A stretch of DNA of 64,000 nucleotides from Kutzneria viridogrisea (GTDB taxonomy: Bacteria; Actinomycetota; Actinomycetes; Mycobacteriales; Pseudonocardiaceae). The stretch covers positions 432,001 to 496,000 of the forward strand of contig JACJID010000006.1 in the NCBI GenBank assembly GCA_014138725.1, in the 5' to 3' direction. Shown here one piece after another: positions 17,325 to 27,269 of the stretch. The stretch's first letter is position 1, and each line of letters opens with the position of its first letter. The translations under genes and the position numbers were made by a program. The notes beneath the pieces were generated by a model. The model saw nothing but the letters and a program-made list of their open reading frames with translations, had not been told where the DNA came from and did not search any database.

Positions 17325-18101
17325 GTGGTGGTCATCGAGCTGGACTATGCCGAGCTCGGGGTGGCATGGCAGCGATCACAGCTCCCCGCGCTCCCCATGG
17401 TTGTGGCCTGGCGCAACAACTTTGTGCCGCCCGCCGACCCGCAGCACGCCCTGGATCAGGCTGAGGCCCGGCTGCGCGCACGCGGCCTGCTCGACCGGCA
17501 CCTGGACGACGACCTCTACGGCGCCCTCGCGCTGCTCGCGCACGCCCCGTTCGAGCTCGACCTGCGCTTCGCGGCGGCGCCGGGCCGGGAACTGCGGGCC
17601 TGCGTCACCGCGCGTGCCGGCCACGCCGCCCGGTTCCTGGTTGACGGCGAGCGCGTGCGGATCGACACAATCCCCGGCCACGCCGCCGCCACCGCCCTGC
17701 TCAGCTTGCTCCCCGCGGTCGCGTCCGGGCCGGGGCACGCAGTGAGCCTGCTCACCGCGGAACTGGAGGCCGCGCTCGCGCGCCTGGCGGAGTTCGGTGA
17801 GGACTCCGACGCCGGGTTCACCGCCGCACTGCGGGCCCGGGGTGTCCGCTCCGATGACGCCCGCAACCTGGTGGCGTTGCTGGGTGGAGAGCGGGTCGGG
17901 TTCGGCAAGATCGGCGCCGCCGTCCGTGACCACGCTGGCAGGCGGCACCGGTCGCCGACCGTGCTGCAGGTCATCGACACCGCCCGGGGCCGTGCCGCGG
18001 TGTATGAACGCGCCGGGTTCACCGTGGCCGCGCCCGCCGACCTCGGACTACTGATGCGGGTCACCGACGACCTGCTCGCCGGAACCCGGCAACGGCTGTG
18101 A
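17325..18101 (+). CDS. ESX secretion-associated protein EspG
   Basis: 258 residues with the EspG-family pattern: a central antiparallel sheet followed by helices, a C-terminal GRGRAAVYERAGFTVAAPAD and closing helix. EspG is the cytosolic chaperone of type VII (ESX) secretion that binds PE/PPE-type or WXG-type partners before export. It starts a plus-strand set with a small helical protein, a DUF3558 lipoprotein, a PPE-like protein and the RHS toxin, which supports type VII export of that toxin. Two adjacent GTG codons (17325 and 17328) could serve as start. Confidence 0.85.
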   Translation: MVVIELDYAELGVAWQRSQLPALPMVVAWRNNFVPPADPQHALDQAEARLRARGLLDRHLDDDLYGALALLAHAPFELDLRFAAAPGRELRACVTARAGHAARFLVDGERVRIDTIPGHAAATALLSLLPAVASGPGHAVSLLTAELEAALARLAEFGEDSDAGFTAALRARGVRSDDARNLVALLGGERVGFGKIGAAVRDHAGRRHRSPTVLQVIDTARGRAAVYERAGFTVAAPADLGLLMRVTDDLLAGTRQRL

Positions 18102-18162
18102 CCGTCCCACCGCAGGCAATGATCATCCGCTCTGATCACCGCGTCCAGGAAGGCACCGGCCG

Positions 18163-18546
18163 ATGACCGACAACGCCCACACCCCGATGGCCGCGCTGGC
18201 CACCTGGGCCAGTGACGGCCAGGGCGGCCTGGTCCAGGGCACGCTCAAGGTCCAACCCGATCAGCTGCTGACCGTCAAGGCGGTCTGGGAGCAGGCGCGT
18301 GACAAGTTCCGGGAGATGAAGCTCACGGCGAGCGAGCTCCAGACCATTCCCTATTCCGGGAATGACGAGGTCAGCAAGCAAGCGGTCAACAAACTGCGTA
18401 AGGCTACCGGATTCGACGCGGGGTGCCTGGACAAGACCCTCGACGACTGCATTGCCCGCTGTGACGACCTGATCCGCCAGACCGAGCAGACCATGAAGCT
18501 GTACCACGTGGCTGACACCAGCGCCGCGATCAAGCTCAAGCCCTGA
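18163..18546 (+). CDS. Small helical ESX-associated protein (127 aa)
   Basis: ATG 18163 with AGGAAGG upstream. Two long predicted helices (about residues 30-60 and 75-115) are separated by a turn; Cys residues at GCLDKTLDDCIARC may form a disulfide. In position and size it resembles the PE/WXG100-like partner found between EspG and PPE-like genes in actinomycete loci, although no WXG motif is present. Probably secreted or a binding partner of the PPE-like protein downstream. Confidence 0.6.
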   Translation: MTDNAHTPMAALATWASDGQGGLVQGTLKVQPDQLLTVKAVWEQARDKFREMKLTASELQTIPYSGNDEVSKQAVNKLRKATGFDAGCLDKTLDDCIARCDDLIRQTEQTMKLYHVADTSAAIKLKP

Positions 18547-18562
18547 CCCCCTCACCTCGGAT

Positions 18563-19147
18563 GTGATCGTGACAAGCGCACTGCGCCGCGTCTCTGCCGT
18601 CGTTACCTGCGGGCTCGCCGCCATGCTGCTGGGCGCCTGCTCCCAGCGGACCCACGGCGACCCGGCCCCGACAACGACGGCAGCCACGTCGACCACCAGC
18701 GGGGCGCCCAAGGTGAGCAACCCGAAGAACCTCAAGGCACACGACGCCTGCCAACTGCTCACCCTCAGCCAGCTGCAAGCCCTCGGAGCTCCCGCGACGG
18801 GCAAGGAACGCCAGTCGACCTGGGGGGAGAAGAGCTGCGTGTGGGGCAACGACGAGGTCAACATCGGGTTCTCGCCGGACACCACACATGGCACGGGACT
18901 GTCCGCGGTGTACGCGAACATGAGCGGCTCGGAGAACTTCCTGCCGATGACGATCGCGGGCTACCCCGCGGCACGTACCGCGAAGCAGACGATCTCGTGC
19001 ACGTTGTGGACCGCCCCCTCCGACACCCAGGTTTTCCTGGTCGACCTCTCAGTCCTGGGCGCCAAGCGCGCCAACCACGAGGACCCCTGCGCCCTGGCGC
19101 AGAAGGTCGCCGAGGACGTGCTGAGCAACCTGTCCGTCGGGCAGTAG
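18563..19147 (+). CDS. DUF3558-family lipoprotein
   Basis: 194 residues with a lipoprotein signal (lipobox LLGAC, Cys26), a Thr/Ala-rich linker, then a DUF3558 domain: ACQLLTLSQLQALG, SCVWG, and a C-terminal LAQKVAEDVLSNL helix. DUF3558 lipoproteins are frequent neighbours of ESX substrates in Pseudonocardiales and mycobacteria; their role is unknown. It probably sits on the outer face of the membrane and may assist the exported proteins of this locus. Confidence 0.85.
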   Translation: MIVTSALRRVSAVVTCGLAAMLLGACSQRTHGDPAPTTTAATSTTSGAPKVSNPKNLKAHDACQLLTLSQLQALGAPATGKERQSTWGEKSCVWGNDEVNIGFSPDTTHGTGLSAVYANMSGSENFLPMTIAGYPAARTAKQTISCTLWTAPSDTQVFLVDLSVLGAKRANHEDPCALAQKVAEDVLSNLSVGQ

Positions 19148-19174
19148 GGCATCCAGGGACGGGGGACAGGGACG

Positions 19175-20422
19175 ATGTGGCCATTCGATCGGGAAATCGC
19201 CGGTGAGGCGCACGCGGCGTTCGACCACAAGACGATCTACGACCAGCTCCACAGCGGCAGCGGAACGACCGGGCTGTCCACCGGGGTAGGCGGCTGGCAG
19301 CAGCGGATCGGGGACCAGTTCGACGAGGTCCACGGACTGATCACCGCCGGGTTGCGCAAGGCGAGCGCGATCTGGGAGGGCTCCGCGGCGGACTCCTTCC
19401 ACGGTGACGTGGCGCCGATGGCGCAGTTCGTGTTGGACGCCAAGCAGGTCTCGCACTCGGTCGGGCAGGCCACGCAGGACCAGGCCAGCCACTTCACCGA
19501 CGTCCGCGACAAGATGCCGCCACCGGTCAAGGTCGAGGCCACCGACACCTGGCTCTCCCGCAGCTGGGCCCACCTGGGCGGCGGCAAGACCGACGCCGAG
19601 CAGCAGGAGCAGGCCGCGATGGAGGCCTCGGACAAGGCCGCGGGGATCTACGCCGACTACCGCAACAGCTCCACCTCCACCTCCACCACCACGGCGGTGG
19701 CCTCGTACCCGATAGTGCCGCAGAGCAACGGTATCGACGCCATCCCACCCCAGCAGCCCGGTGGCCCGTTGCCCTACAACCCCGGTGACCCCGGGCCCCT
19801 GGGGCCCGGTGGCGGGCCGCGGACACCCCGTAGTACTGATCAGCGTGGCCCGGCGAACCGGCCCCCGGCGCAGCTGCCGCCCGACGAGACCAAACTGCGG
19901 GACTACCCGACGCCCACGCCGGGCCCCGTCCGGCCACCGAGCTGGGATCGGTTCCCCATCCAGCCGCCGCCCCCGCCGATTTCGACCCCGGGGCCGCCGC
20001 CGGTGATCGTGCCGCCCCCAGGCGTACCGATCGGTGGCCCGGGCGAGCCTCCAGGGTCCGGGCGTGGCCCAGGCGGATCAGGTCGCGGACCCGCCGGACC
20101 AGGTGGCGGTGCGGGTAGCTCGGGTACTGGTGGTCGTAGCGGCTCGGGCGGTGGCCCGCGTGGTGGCGGTCCCGGTAGTGGTGCCGGGCTTGGAGAGTTG
20201 GGGGAACGCGGCCTGGCAGGCCGTGGAGCGGCAGGGGCGCCGGGCCGTGCGGGCGCGGCTGGTGGCCCTGGTATGGGTGGCCCGGCGGGGCGAGGCAAGG
20301 GTGGCAAGGGCGAGGAAGACCTGGAGCACACCAACAAGTTCCTGGAGCCCACCGACGAGCACTGGGGCACCGGCGAGAAGACTGTGCCCCCGGTCATCGG
20401 CGAACCCGACTACCAGCCCTGA
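19175..20422 (+). CDS. PPE-like ESX protein with Pro/Gly-rich C-terminus
   Basis: 415 residues. The N-terminal ~165 form a helical hairpin resembling PPE/WXG100 proteins (AGLRKASAIWEGSAADSF places a WxG-like turn at about residue 70). Residues ~185-290 are Pro-rich and 290-380 are almost pure Gly/Ala/Arg low-complexity sequence. A conserved-looking tail ends VIGEPDYQP. Likely exported through an ESX system as partner or spacer for the RHS protein encoded 18 bp downstream. Its low-complexity DNA is prone to slippage. Confidence 0.75.
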   Translation: MWPFDREIAGEAHAAFDHKTIYDQLHSGSGTTGLSTGVGGWQQRIGDQFDEVHGLITAGLRKASAIWEGSAADSFHGDVAPMAQFVLDAKQVSHSVGQATQDQASHFTDVRDKMPPPVKVEATDTWLSRSWAHLGGGKTDAEQQEQAAMEASDKAAGIYADYRNSSTSTSTTTAVASYPIVPQSNGIDAIPPQQPGGPLPYNPGDPGPLGPGGGPRTPRSTDQRGPANRPPAQLPPDETKLRDYPTPTPGPVRPPSWDRFPIQPPPPPISTPGPPPVIVPPPGVPIGGPGEPPGSGRGPGGSGRGPAGPGGGAGSSGTGGRSGSGGGPRGGGPGSGAGLGELGERGLAGRGAAGAPGRAGAAGGPGMGGPAGRGKGGKGEEDLEHTNKFLEPTDEHWGTGEKTVPPVIGEPDYQP

Positions 20423-20440
20423 CCTGACGGAGACCGTCCC

Positions 20441-23400
20441 GTGAGCAAGATCAACGTCCACCCGGAGCACATGCGTCGCTCTGGCGGCAAGTTGGCCGAC
20501 TTCGGCGGCAAGCTCACCTCCGGCGGGCAGAAGCTGGAGTCAGCGGGTCAGAACCTGCTCTCCCACGCCTCCGGGGACCGGTCCGGGTTCGGCAGTGTGA
20601 TCAGCAAGGCCTTCGGTCGTGGCCTGCAGATCACCGGCAAGGTCTTCGGCCAAGGCGGACGCGTCGTGGAGACCGCGGGCAAACACCTGCACACCACCGC
20701 CAACCTCCACGAGGAAGCCGACCACCACGGCGCGGGCCTGCTCAAACGCCTGCACCCTGACGCCAAGACCAGTAGCCACACCGGCGGGGGCCACAGTGCA
20801 GGTTCACGCGGTGGCCGGAGCAGTTCGGGCACCCGCACCGCGTCAGCGCGCGGGCACCTGGGCAACAACCCCCGCCAGCACGCCATCCCCAACGGCAAGA
20901 AGTGCACCGGCGGCGACCCGGTGGACATGGCCACCGGTGACGTGCTGTTTACCGAGACCGACCTGGACTTGCCCGGCGCCCTGCCGCTGGTGTTGAGTAG
21001 GACTCACCTGTCCTCCTACCGGGTGGGCCGCCTGTTCGGGCCCTCCTGGGCCTCCACCCTCGACCAGCGGCTGGAGATCGACGAGCACGGCGTGGTGTTC
21101 GTGGCCGCCGACGGCATGCTCCTGTCCTACCCGACCCCGACAGGCCAGGACGCGGTGCTCCCGGTGGAAGGCCCCCGCTGGCCCCTGCGACGCACCGAGT
21201 ACGGCCACCAGGTCCACGACCCCGACACCGGACACACCCTGCACTTCGATGGCGACACGTCCCTGCAGCCGTTGACCGCGATCACCGACCGCGCCGGCGG
21301 CCGCATCGACATCGACCACGACTCCTTCGGAATCCCCGTCCAGGTACGGCATTCCGGCGGCTACCACGTCAACATCCGCTCTCACGAAGGACTGATCACC
21401 GAACTGGTCCTGCCCGGCGAGACCGAGACCGTGGTGCGCGGCTTCGCCTATGACGAGCAGCGCCGCCTTGTCGAAGTCGTCAACGGCACTGGACTGGCGC
21501 TGCGGCTCGGCTACGACGCTGAGGGGCGCCTGACGCGCTGGACCGACCGCAACGACCGGTCCTACCAGTACACCTACGATGCCGACGGGCGCTGCGTACG
21601 GGGCGAGAGCCCGGACGGGTTCCTGAGCTACACCTTCGACTACGACCGGGACAACCTGGTCACGACCGCGACCGACTCCCTAGGCCACGCCACCCGCTAT
21701 CACCTCAACGACGCCCTGCAGATCACGGCGATCACCGACCCGTTGGGCGGTCAGACCCGCTTGGAGTTCGACCGGTACGACCGGTTGTCCTCGCGCACCG
21801 ATCCGCTGGGACGCACCACCCGGTTCGAACGTTCAGACGCCGGTGATCTAATTCGGGTCACGCGCCCCGACGGCTCGCAGACTGTGGCCGAGTACAACGA
21901 CTTCCAGCTGCCGATCATCATTGTCAACCCGGACGGGGCGATTTCCCGCTGGGAGTACGACATTGCGGGCGCGGTCGTGGCTGAGACGGACGCGCTCGGT
22001 GCGACGACCCGCTTCGGCTACGACGAGAGCCATCACCTCGCCTCCGTCACCGACGCGCTCGGCGCGATGACCAGGGTCGTGTGCGATCGGGCCGGGCTTC
22101 CGGTGGCGGTGACTGATCCACTGGGGGCGACCACCACCTACGTCCGCGACGCGTTCGGGCGAATCACCGCTGTCACGGATCCCATGGGTGGCAGGACAGA
22201 ACTGGGGTGGACCGCCGGCGGAAAGTTGGCGTGGCGGCGTGAACCCGACGGCGCCGTCCAGCGCTGGTCCTATGACGGTGAAGGCAACCAGGTCGAGCAC
22301 ATCGATGCGCTCGGCCAGGTCAGCCGCACCGAGTACGGTGCGTTCGACCTGCCCGTCGCCCACGTCGACCGGAACGGCGACCGCACCGCGTTCACCTACA
22401 ACACCGAGCTCGGCCTCGTCGCGGTGACAAATCCAGCGGGTCTGGTGTGGCGCTACGACTACGACCCGGCCGGGAACCTGATCGGCGAGACCGACTTCAA
22501 CGGCCGCATCACGCGGTACGCGCGTGACCTCACCGGCCAGATGATCTCCCGCACCAACGGAGCCGGCCAGACCATCACGTTCACCCGGGACGTGTTGGGG
22601 CGAGTCGTCGAACGCCGCTCCGACAATGACGTGACCACCTTGGCCTACGACGCAGCCGATCGGATCGTCCGTGCCACCAAACGAGACGCGGACGTTGTGT
22701 CCGCCTACGACCCGCTCGGGCGGCTCGTCACCCAGACCACCAACGGCCGCGCCGTGTCCAACGCCTACGACGCGGTCGGCCACCGCGTCCGGCGGATCAC
22801 GCCCAGTGGCGCGGAAACGTTGTGGCGCTACAACCTTGGCGGGCAACTCACCAGTTTGGACACCGCGTCACGAACACTGGAGTTCACGTACGACCCGGCC
22901 GGACGAGAGATATCCCGACGCGTTGGCACCGTGATGCTCGCCCAGACCTGGGACGACAACCACCGCCTGCGCACCCAGGCAGTGACCGCACCCAGCCCGG
23001 CCGGTCAGCAGCAGCTGCTCCAGCGCCGCGCCTACACCTACCGCGCTGACGACACCGTCACCAACATCGTCGACCAACTCGCCGGTGTCCGGCACTTCGA
23101 CCTCGACCCCCTCGGTCGTATTACCCAGGTTGAGGGTGCCAGTCACCGGGAGAGCTACCGCTATGACGCCAGCGGCAACATCGAGCAGGCTGGCCGCCCC
23201 GATCCGAATCCGGAGCTGGCTGAAGCGCCTGGGACTCGCCAGGTCACTGGCACGCTGCTGCGCACCGCGGGCAACGTCCGTTACGACTACGACGGCCAAG
23301 GCCGAGTGACCACGCGGCAGGTGCGAACCTTGTCCGGCCAACTCCGCACGTGGCACTACGCCTGGGACGGCGACGACCGCCTGACCTTGGTCACCACCCC

Positions 23401-24325
23401 GGATGGGGTCACCTGGCGCTACGGGTACGACGCCTATGGCCGCCGCGTCCACAAGCAGCGCCTGACCGCCGACGGGCGGAGCGCCGAGCGGACCGACTTC
23501 ATCTGGGACGGCGTGACGCTTGCGGAACAGACACATTCCAGCGGGCACACCACGACCTGGACTCACCGGCCCGACGGGGTCATCCCACTCACGCAGGCCG
23601 ACCGCACGCCGGCGCGAAACGCTCCCCAGGACTGGATCGACCAGGAGTTCTACGCGATCGTCACCGATCTCATCGGTGCTCCCACCGAACTGGTCGACGA
23701 CAGCGGCGCGCTGGTATGGCGCCAGGACACCACGATCTGGGGTACGGCACTGGCCCAATTCGGCCGGGTCGAGTGCCCGCTCCGGTTCCCGGGGCAGTAC
23801 CACGACGTGGAAACCGGCCACGATTACAACCTCAATCGCTACTACGATCCGGCCGCCGGCGCGTATCTCTCCCCGGATCCGCTCGGGCTGGACGCCAGCC
23901 CCAACCCGCACGGCTATGTCCCGAACCCGGTCACCTGGTTCGACCCGCTCGGTCTGAAGTGCGAACCCAAGCGGATCTACGACGACTCGTCCTACAAGAA
24001 GCACGGCCGGACCGAGCGCCAGACCTCGCGGGGTGTGGCCAGCCGCGCCCCGGCCAACGGCCAGGCGGCGCTGGACCGTTCGATCGACCCCGACCCGGGC
24101 AACCCTGCCGTGTTCCGCCGCTACGGTGTGGACCACGAGAACAATGAGATCGTCGTGCTCGACCGGCATCACTTCGAGACCGGCAAGGACGGCAACATCA
24201 CCAAGGAGTACTACCACGGGCACGTCCCCGATCCGGCGAAGATCCCGTCCAAGATCATGACCATGCTCAAACGGGCCGGGATGGTGGGGAAGAAGAACAA
24301 CGTCCTGCCGCCGGCAAGCGACTGA
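20441..24325 (+). CDS. RHS-repeat polymorphic toxin (1294 aa), probable type VII substrate
   Basis: GTG start. Residues 1-110 are a WXG-like helical export region (GGKLTSGGQKLESAGQNL). Around 150-210 is a DUF6531 domain (GDPVDMATGDVLF, LPLVLSRTHLSSYR). More than 25 YD repeats (e.g. YDAEGRLTRWTDRNDRSY) follow, forming the RHS cocoon. The core ends with the canonical motif RYYDPAAGAYLSPDPLGL near 1130-1150 and PVTWFDPLGLK near 1165. The last ~120 residues are the variable toxin module (HGRTERQTSRGVASRAP, EIVVLDRHH, EYYHGHVP), with several His but no family I can name. RHS proteins release the C-terminal toxin into rival cells. The next gene is a probable immunity protein. Confidence 0.9.
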   Translation: MSKINVHPEHMRRSGGKLADFGGKLTSGGQKLESAGQNLLSHASGDRSGFGSVISKAFGRGLQITGKVFGQGGRVVETAGKHLHTTANLHEEADHHGAGLLKRLHPDAKTSSHTGGGHSAGSRGGRSSSGTRTASARGHLGNNPRQHAIPNGKKCTGGDPVDMATGDVLFTETDLDLPGALPLVLSRTHLSSYRVGRLFGPSWASTLDQRLEIDEHGVVFVAADGMLLSYPTPTGQDAVLPVEGPRWPLRRTEYGHQVHDPDTGHTLHFDGDTSLQPLTAITDRAGGRIDIDHDSFGIPVQVRHSGGYHVNIRSHEGLITELVLPGETETVVRGFAYDEQRRLVEVVNGTGLALRLGYDAEGRLTRWTDRNDRSYQYTYDADGRCVRGESPDGFLSYTFDYDRDNLVTTATDSLGHATRYHLNDALQITAITDPLGGQTRLEFDRYDRLSSRTDPLGRTTRFERSDAGDLIRVTRPDGSQTVAEYNDFQLPIIIVNPDGAISRWEYDIAGAVVAETDALGATTRFGYDESHHLASVTDALGAMTRVVCDRAGLPVAVTDPLGATTTYVRDAFGRITAVTDPMGGRTELGWTAGGKLAWRREPDGAVQRWSYDGEGNQVEHIDALGQVSRTEYGAFDLPVAHVDRNGDRTAFTYNTELGLVAVTNPAGLVWRYDYDPAGNLIGETDFNGRITRYARDLTGQMISRTNGAGQTITFTRDVLGRVVERRSDNDVTTLAYDAADRIVRATKRDADVVSAYDPLGRLVTQTTNGRAVSNAYDAVGHRVRRITPSGAETLWRYNLGGQLTSLDTASRTLEFTYDPAGREISRRVGTVMLAQTWDDNHRLRTQAVTAPSPAGQQQLLQRRAYTYRADDTVTNIVDQLAGVRHFDLDPLGRITQVEGASHRESYRYDASGNIEQAGRPDPNPELAEAPGTRQVTGTLLRTAGNVRYDYDGQGRVTTRQVRTLSGQLRTWHYAWDGDDRLTLVTTPDGVTWRYGYDAYGRRVHKQRLTADGRSAERTDFIWDGVTLAEQTHSSGHTTTWTHRPDGVIPLTQADRTPARNAPQDWIDQEFYAIVTDLIGAPTELVDDSGALVWRQDTTIWGTALAQFGRVECPLRFPGQYHDVETGHDYNLNRYYDPAAGAYLSPDPLGLDASPNPHGYVPNPVTWFDPLGLKCEPKRIYDDSSYKKHGRTERQTSRGVASRAPANGQAALDRSIDPDPGNPAVFRRYGVDHENNEIVVLDRHHFETGKDGNITKEYYHGHVPDPAKIPSKIMTMLKRAGMVGKKNNVLPPASD

Positions 24326-24342
24326 GGAAGCGCACCAAGGCC

Positions 24343-24750
24343 ATGGATGAGATCAACTGGGAGACCGGCGAGGGCTTGCTGGCCGTCGACGACCCGATCG
24401 AGGTCGACGACGCGTTCGCCCGCAACGAGAAGCATGTGGGCATCGCCGTCGTCGGCCTCGCCCTGAACAATGAGGACCTCGATGCTGTTGCCCCGCGTGT
24501 GGTTCGGGCCATCGAGTCCGAGGACGTGGAAACCCGCCGGCTCGGCTTCACCGCCGCCGGCCACACCGCCCGGTTGTTCGGAGTCCTCGATCCGCGCATC
24601 GAGCAGGCTCTGCACCGCTTCCGCAACGATGGCATCGCAGCCACCGCACTCGACGACGTCCTCCAGTACGTCACGTTCCGGCAGCTTCCCTGTTGGCTCC
24701 AAGCCGAGTCGGTCCGCCGGAAACTACGTTGGTGGATCTTGAGACGCTGA
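24343..24750 (+). CDS. Putative immunity protein for the RHS toxin
   Basis: 135 residues, starting 17 bp after the toxin stop. Acidic N-terminal half and a HEAT-like helical architecture (two or three helical pairs; ends RKLRWWILRR). A small acidic gene directly after a toxin module is the usual position of the immunity gene, and helical-repeat proteins are common in that role. Assignment rests on position and composition, not on sequence recognition. Confidence 0.65.
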   Translation: MDEINWETGEGLLAVDDPIEVDDAFARNEKHVGIAVVGLALNNEDLDAVAPRVVRAIESEDVETRRLGFTAAGHTARLFGVLDPRIEQALHRFRNDGIAATALDDVLQYVTFRQLPCWLQAESVRRKLRWWILRR

Positions 24751-24816
24751 CAGTCGGCGGTGACGCCAGTAGCCCGCATCTGGCCGATGAAGGCGTGACT
24801 TCGGCTGGAGTCGAGG

Positions 24817-24862
24817 GACCCGTGAACTGATCCGCCCGGATCAGCCCAACGGGTCACGCCAC
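24817..24862 (+). repeat. Nested-hairpin repeat, copy 2
   Basis: Outer stem GACCCGT/ACGGGTC (7 bp) and inner stem TGATCC/GGATCA (6 bp, perfect). Compared with copy 3, one base is missing from each outer arm, so pairing is preserved. It lies in the 283-bp gap between the immunity gene and the SNF2 gene, which holds nothing else recognisable. Confidence 0.65.
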
Positions 24863-25033
24863 TGGAGATCGCGCCCATCTCACGAACCCACAGCACGGGC
24901 GCGGCCAGTGGCCTGGTTTGAGACTGCAGCTCTCCCGTCAACGATGTACGTCCTGCACCTTGCGCAGTAACACTGCGTAGTAAACGGTCGATGCTTTTCT
25001 CAACGGCGACGCGCACGCCGCGGAAGGGGAGAA

Positions 25034-27265
25034 ATGGGAGACGACGTTGATCTCGTCGCTGCCAAGCGCAAGGTCGGTGGCGTCGCTCGTCAGGTGCTGG
25101 GGCACGTGCGAGCGCTGGTGGAACTGGTCGATCGTGCCACCGCGGCGCCAGCCGCACTGGAGCAAGCGGTCCGGCGTCGCGTCGACGAGTTGCTGAATGA
25201 GCAGGCCACGAGCAATCTCCGTCAGCTTCCCGCAGGGAGGCTGCGGGATGTCGTCCGCAAGGGCGTGCGGTTCGGGGAGTTGGAGAAGCGGTTTCGCACC
25301 GTGGCCGATGTGGCCGCGGTGCCGCCGTCCGTGCTACAGACCGTGCCGGGTATCGGGGCGTCGTCAGCGGAGGAGATCCACAAGGCGTCTCGGCAGCTGG
25401 CCGCGCAGGTGCGTGGCGAAGCGGCCGTTCGGTTCGATCCCGATCAGCCAGGTCGAGGCGAGACCAGCCTGCTGGCGTTGCTCATTGCGTGGCGTGACAC
25501 GCAATCCGCAGTCGCGGCGCTGCATGCATCGGCCGTCAACGTTCGACCGCACCTGCACCGTCTCGCGGCCGCCGCGGAGCCGACCGGCTCGCGGGCGAAA
25601 ATGTTCTTCTCCGGCAAGGCCGCACGTACCGCTGCTCTTACCGCACTCGCGCACCTCGAGCAGCTCCTCGACAGCGACAGCGCAGCTGATCTGCACCAGC
25701 GCGCGACCGCCGTGCTGCACGTCGCCCAGTACGGGAATCGACCGGCTCCCGAGGTGTGGCGCGAGTACGAACGCGACGCGGCGCGCATCAACGCGCTACT
25801 CGCCACCGTGCCTGGCGCGGTCCGCGCGACCGACGAAGAAGCGGCTCACGGCTACGCGCCGGCCGAGCTGGTCAAGCGGATCCAGGCGGTTCCGCTCAAC
25901 ACCGACCGGCTCAAGACCACGCTGCGGGGCTACCAGGTGTTCGGCGCCCAGTACGCGATCCTGCAGGAACGATCGATCATTGGTGACGAGATGGGCCTGG
26001 GCAAGACGATCCAGGCGCTCGCGACCGCCGCTCATCTCGCGGCGAACGGGCGCACGCGGTTTCTGGTCGTCTGCCCGGCCAGCGTGCTGGTCAACTGGAT
26101 CAACGAGATCGGCAAACACACGACATTGACCGCACACGCGCTGCACGGGGCGGAGCGTGAGGGGGCGACGCGGGTGTGGCTGAGCCGAGGCGGGATCGCC
26201 GTCACAACCTTCGGCACCGTCGCCAAGTTGCCAGTTCCCCGCGATCACGGAATCCAGTTGGTGATAGTCGACGAAGCGCACTACGTCAAGAACAAGGAAT
26301 CGCAACGCTCACAGGCTGTCGCCGCACTGGTGACCGGCGCCGAGCGGGCTCTGTTCCTGACCGGAACGCCGATGGAGAACCGGGTCGAGGAGTTCCGGTC
26401 ACTCGTGGAACATCTACGGCCGGGCCTTGCCTCCTCGTTGGACCGGTTCGGGCGGATGGCGCGTGCGGCGAGCTTTCGGCGGGCTGTGGCGCCGGTGTAC
26501 CTGCGGCGCAACCAGGAGGATGTGCTGCAGGAGTTGCCGGAGTGTCTGGAGATGGAGGACTGGGTCCAGTTCTCCGACGCCGATGAACGTGCCTACCGGG
26601 TGGCTGTCGAGTCGCGGAACTTCATGGCAATGCGGCAGGCCGCCTACGCCACGCCGAACCACCGCGACTCGGCGAAGATGGTGCGGATGCTCGAGATCAT
26701 CGAGGAGTCGAAGGCCAACGGGTGGAAGGTCATCGTCTTCTCCTACTTCCGCGGTGTCCTCGATGCGGTGCAGCGAGCACTCGCCTGCGACACAGCGGGC
26801 GTGCTGACGGGATCAGTAGCGGCGGGCAAGCGCCAGCAGATGGTCGACGATTTCTCCCGGCTCGATGGGCATGCTGTGCTGCTGAGCCAGATCGAGGCGG
26901 GCGGGGTGGGACTCAACGTACAGGCCGCCTCGGTGGTGATCATCGCTGAGCCGCAGTGGAAACCCAGCACCGAGACGCAGGCGATCGCGCGCGCTCACCG
27001 TATGGGCCAGACCAGGAAAGTGCGTGTTCATCGTTTGCTGGCCAAGGATTCCGTCGACGAGCGCATGCGCGAGATCATCGAGGCCAAACAGCAGTTGTTC
27101 GAGGAGTACGCGCGCAAGAGCGCGGCCAAGGAGGCCGATGCTCGCGCGACCGACCGTTCCCTGCACCAACCGGTGGACGTGGCAAGAGACGAGGCGGTTC
27201 CCGCCGAGCAGCGGATCATTGCTTCCGAACGTCAGCGGCTCGGCCTCGACTCGAGTGTGCGGTGA
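25034..27265 (+). CDS. SNF2-family helicase/ATPase of a putative defence operon
   Basis: 743 residues, ATG with GGAAGGGGAG upstream. The N-terminal ~270 residues are helical and include a helix-hairpin-helix-like segment (VLQTVPGIGASSAEEI, about 105-120), suggesting DNA binding. The SNF2 ATPase core shows Walker A DEMGLGKT (318-325), DEAH (413-416), TGTPMENR, and motif VI ARAHRMGQTRKV near 645. SNF2 enzymes translocate on double-stranded DNA. The next two genes are 4 bp downstream and then overlapping, so the three act together. The third is a PLD-type nuclease, a pairing typical of anti-phage systems. Confidence 0.9.
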   Translation: MGDDVDLVAAKRKVGGVARQVLGHVRALVELVDRATAAPAALEQAVRRRVDELLNEQATSNLRQLPAGRLRDVVRKGVRFGELEKRFRTVADVAAVPPSVLQTVPGIGASSAEEIHKASRQLAAQVRGEAAVRFDPDQPGRGETSLLALLIAWRDTQSAVAALHASAVNVRPHLHRLAAAAEPTGSRAKMFFSGKAARTAALTALAHLEQLLDSDSAADLHQRATAVLHVAQYGNRPAPEVWREYERDAARINALLATVPGAVRATDEEAAHGYAPAELVKRIQAVPLNTDRLKTTLRGYQVFGAQYAILQERSIIGDEMGLGKTIQALATAAHLAANGRTRFLVVCPASVLVNWINEIGKHTTLTAHALHGAEREGATRVWLSRGGIAVTTFGTVAKLPVPRDHGIQLVIVDEAHYVKNKESQRSQAVAALVTGAERALFLTGTPMENRVEEFRSLVEHLRPGLASSLDRFGRMARAASFRRAVAPVYLRRNQEDVLQELPECLEMEDWVQFSDADERAYRVAVESRNFMAMRQAAYATPNHRDSAKMVRMLEIIEESKANGWKVIVFSYFRGVLDAVQRALACDTAGVLTGSVAAGKRQQMVDDFSRLDGHAVLLSQIEAGGVGLNVQAASVVIIAEPQWKPSTETQAIARAHRMGQTRKVRVHRLLAKDSVDERMREIIEAKQQLFEEYARKSAAKEADARATDRSLHQPVDVARDEAVPAEQRIIASERQRLGLDSSVR

Positions 27266-27269
27266 CCCC

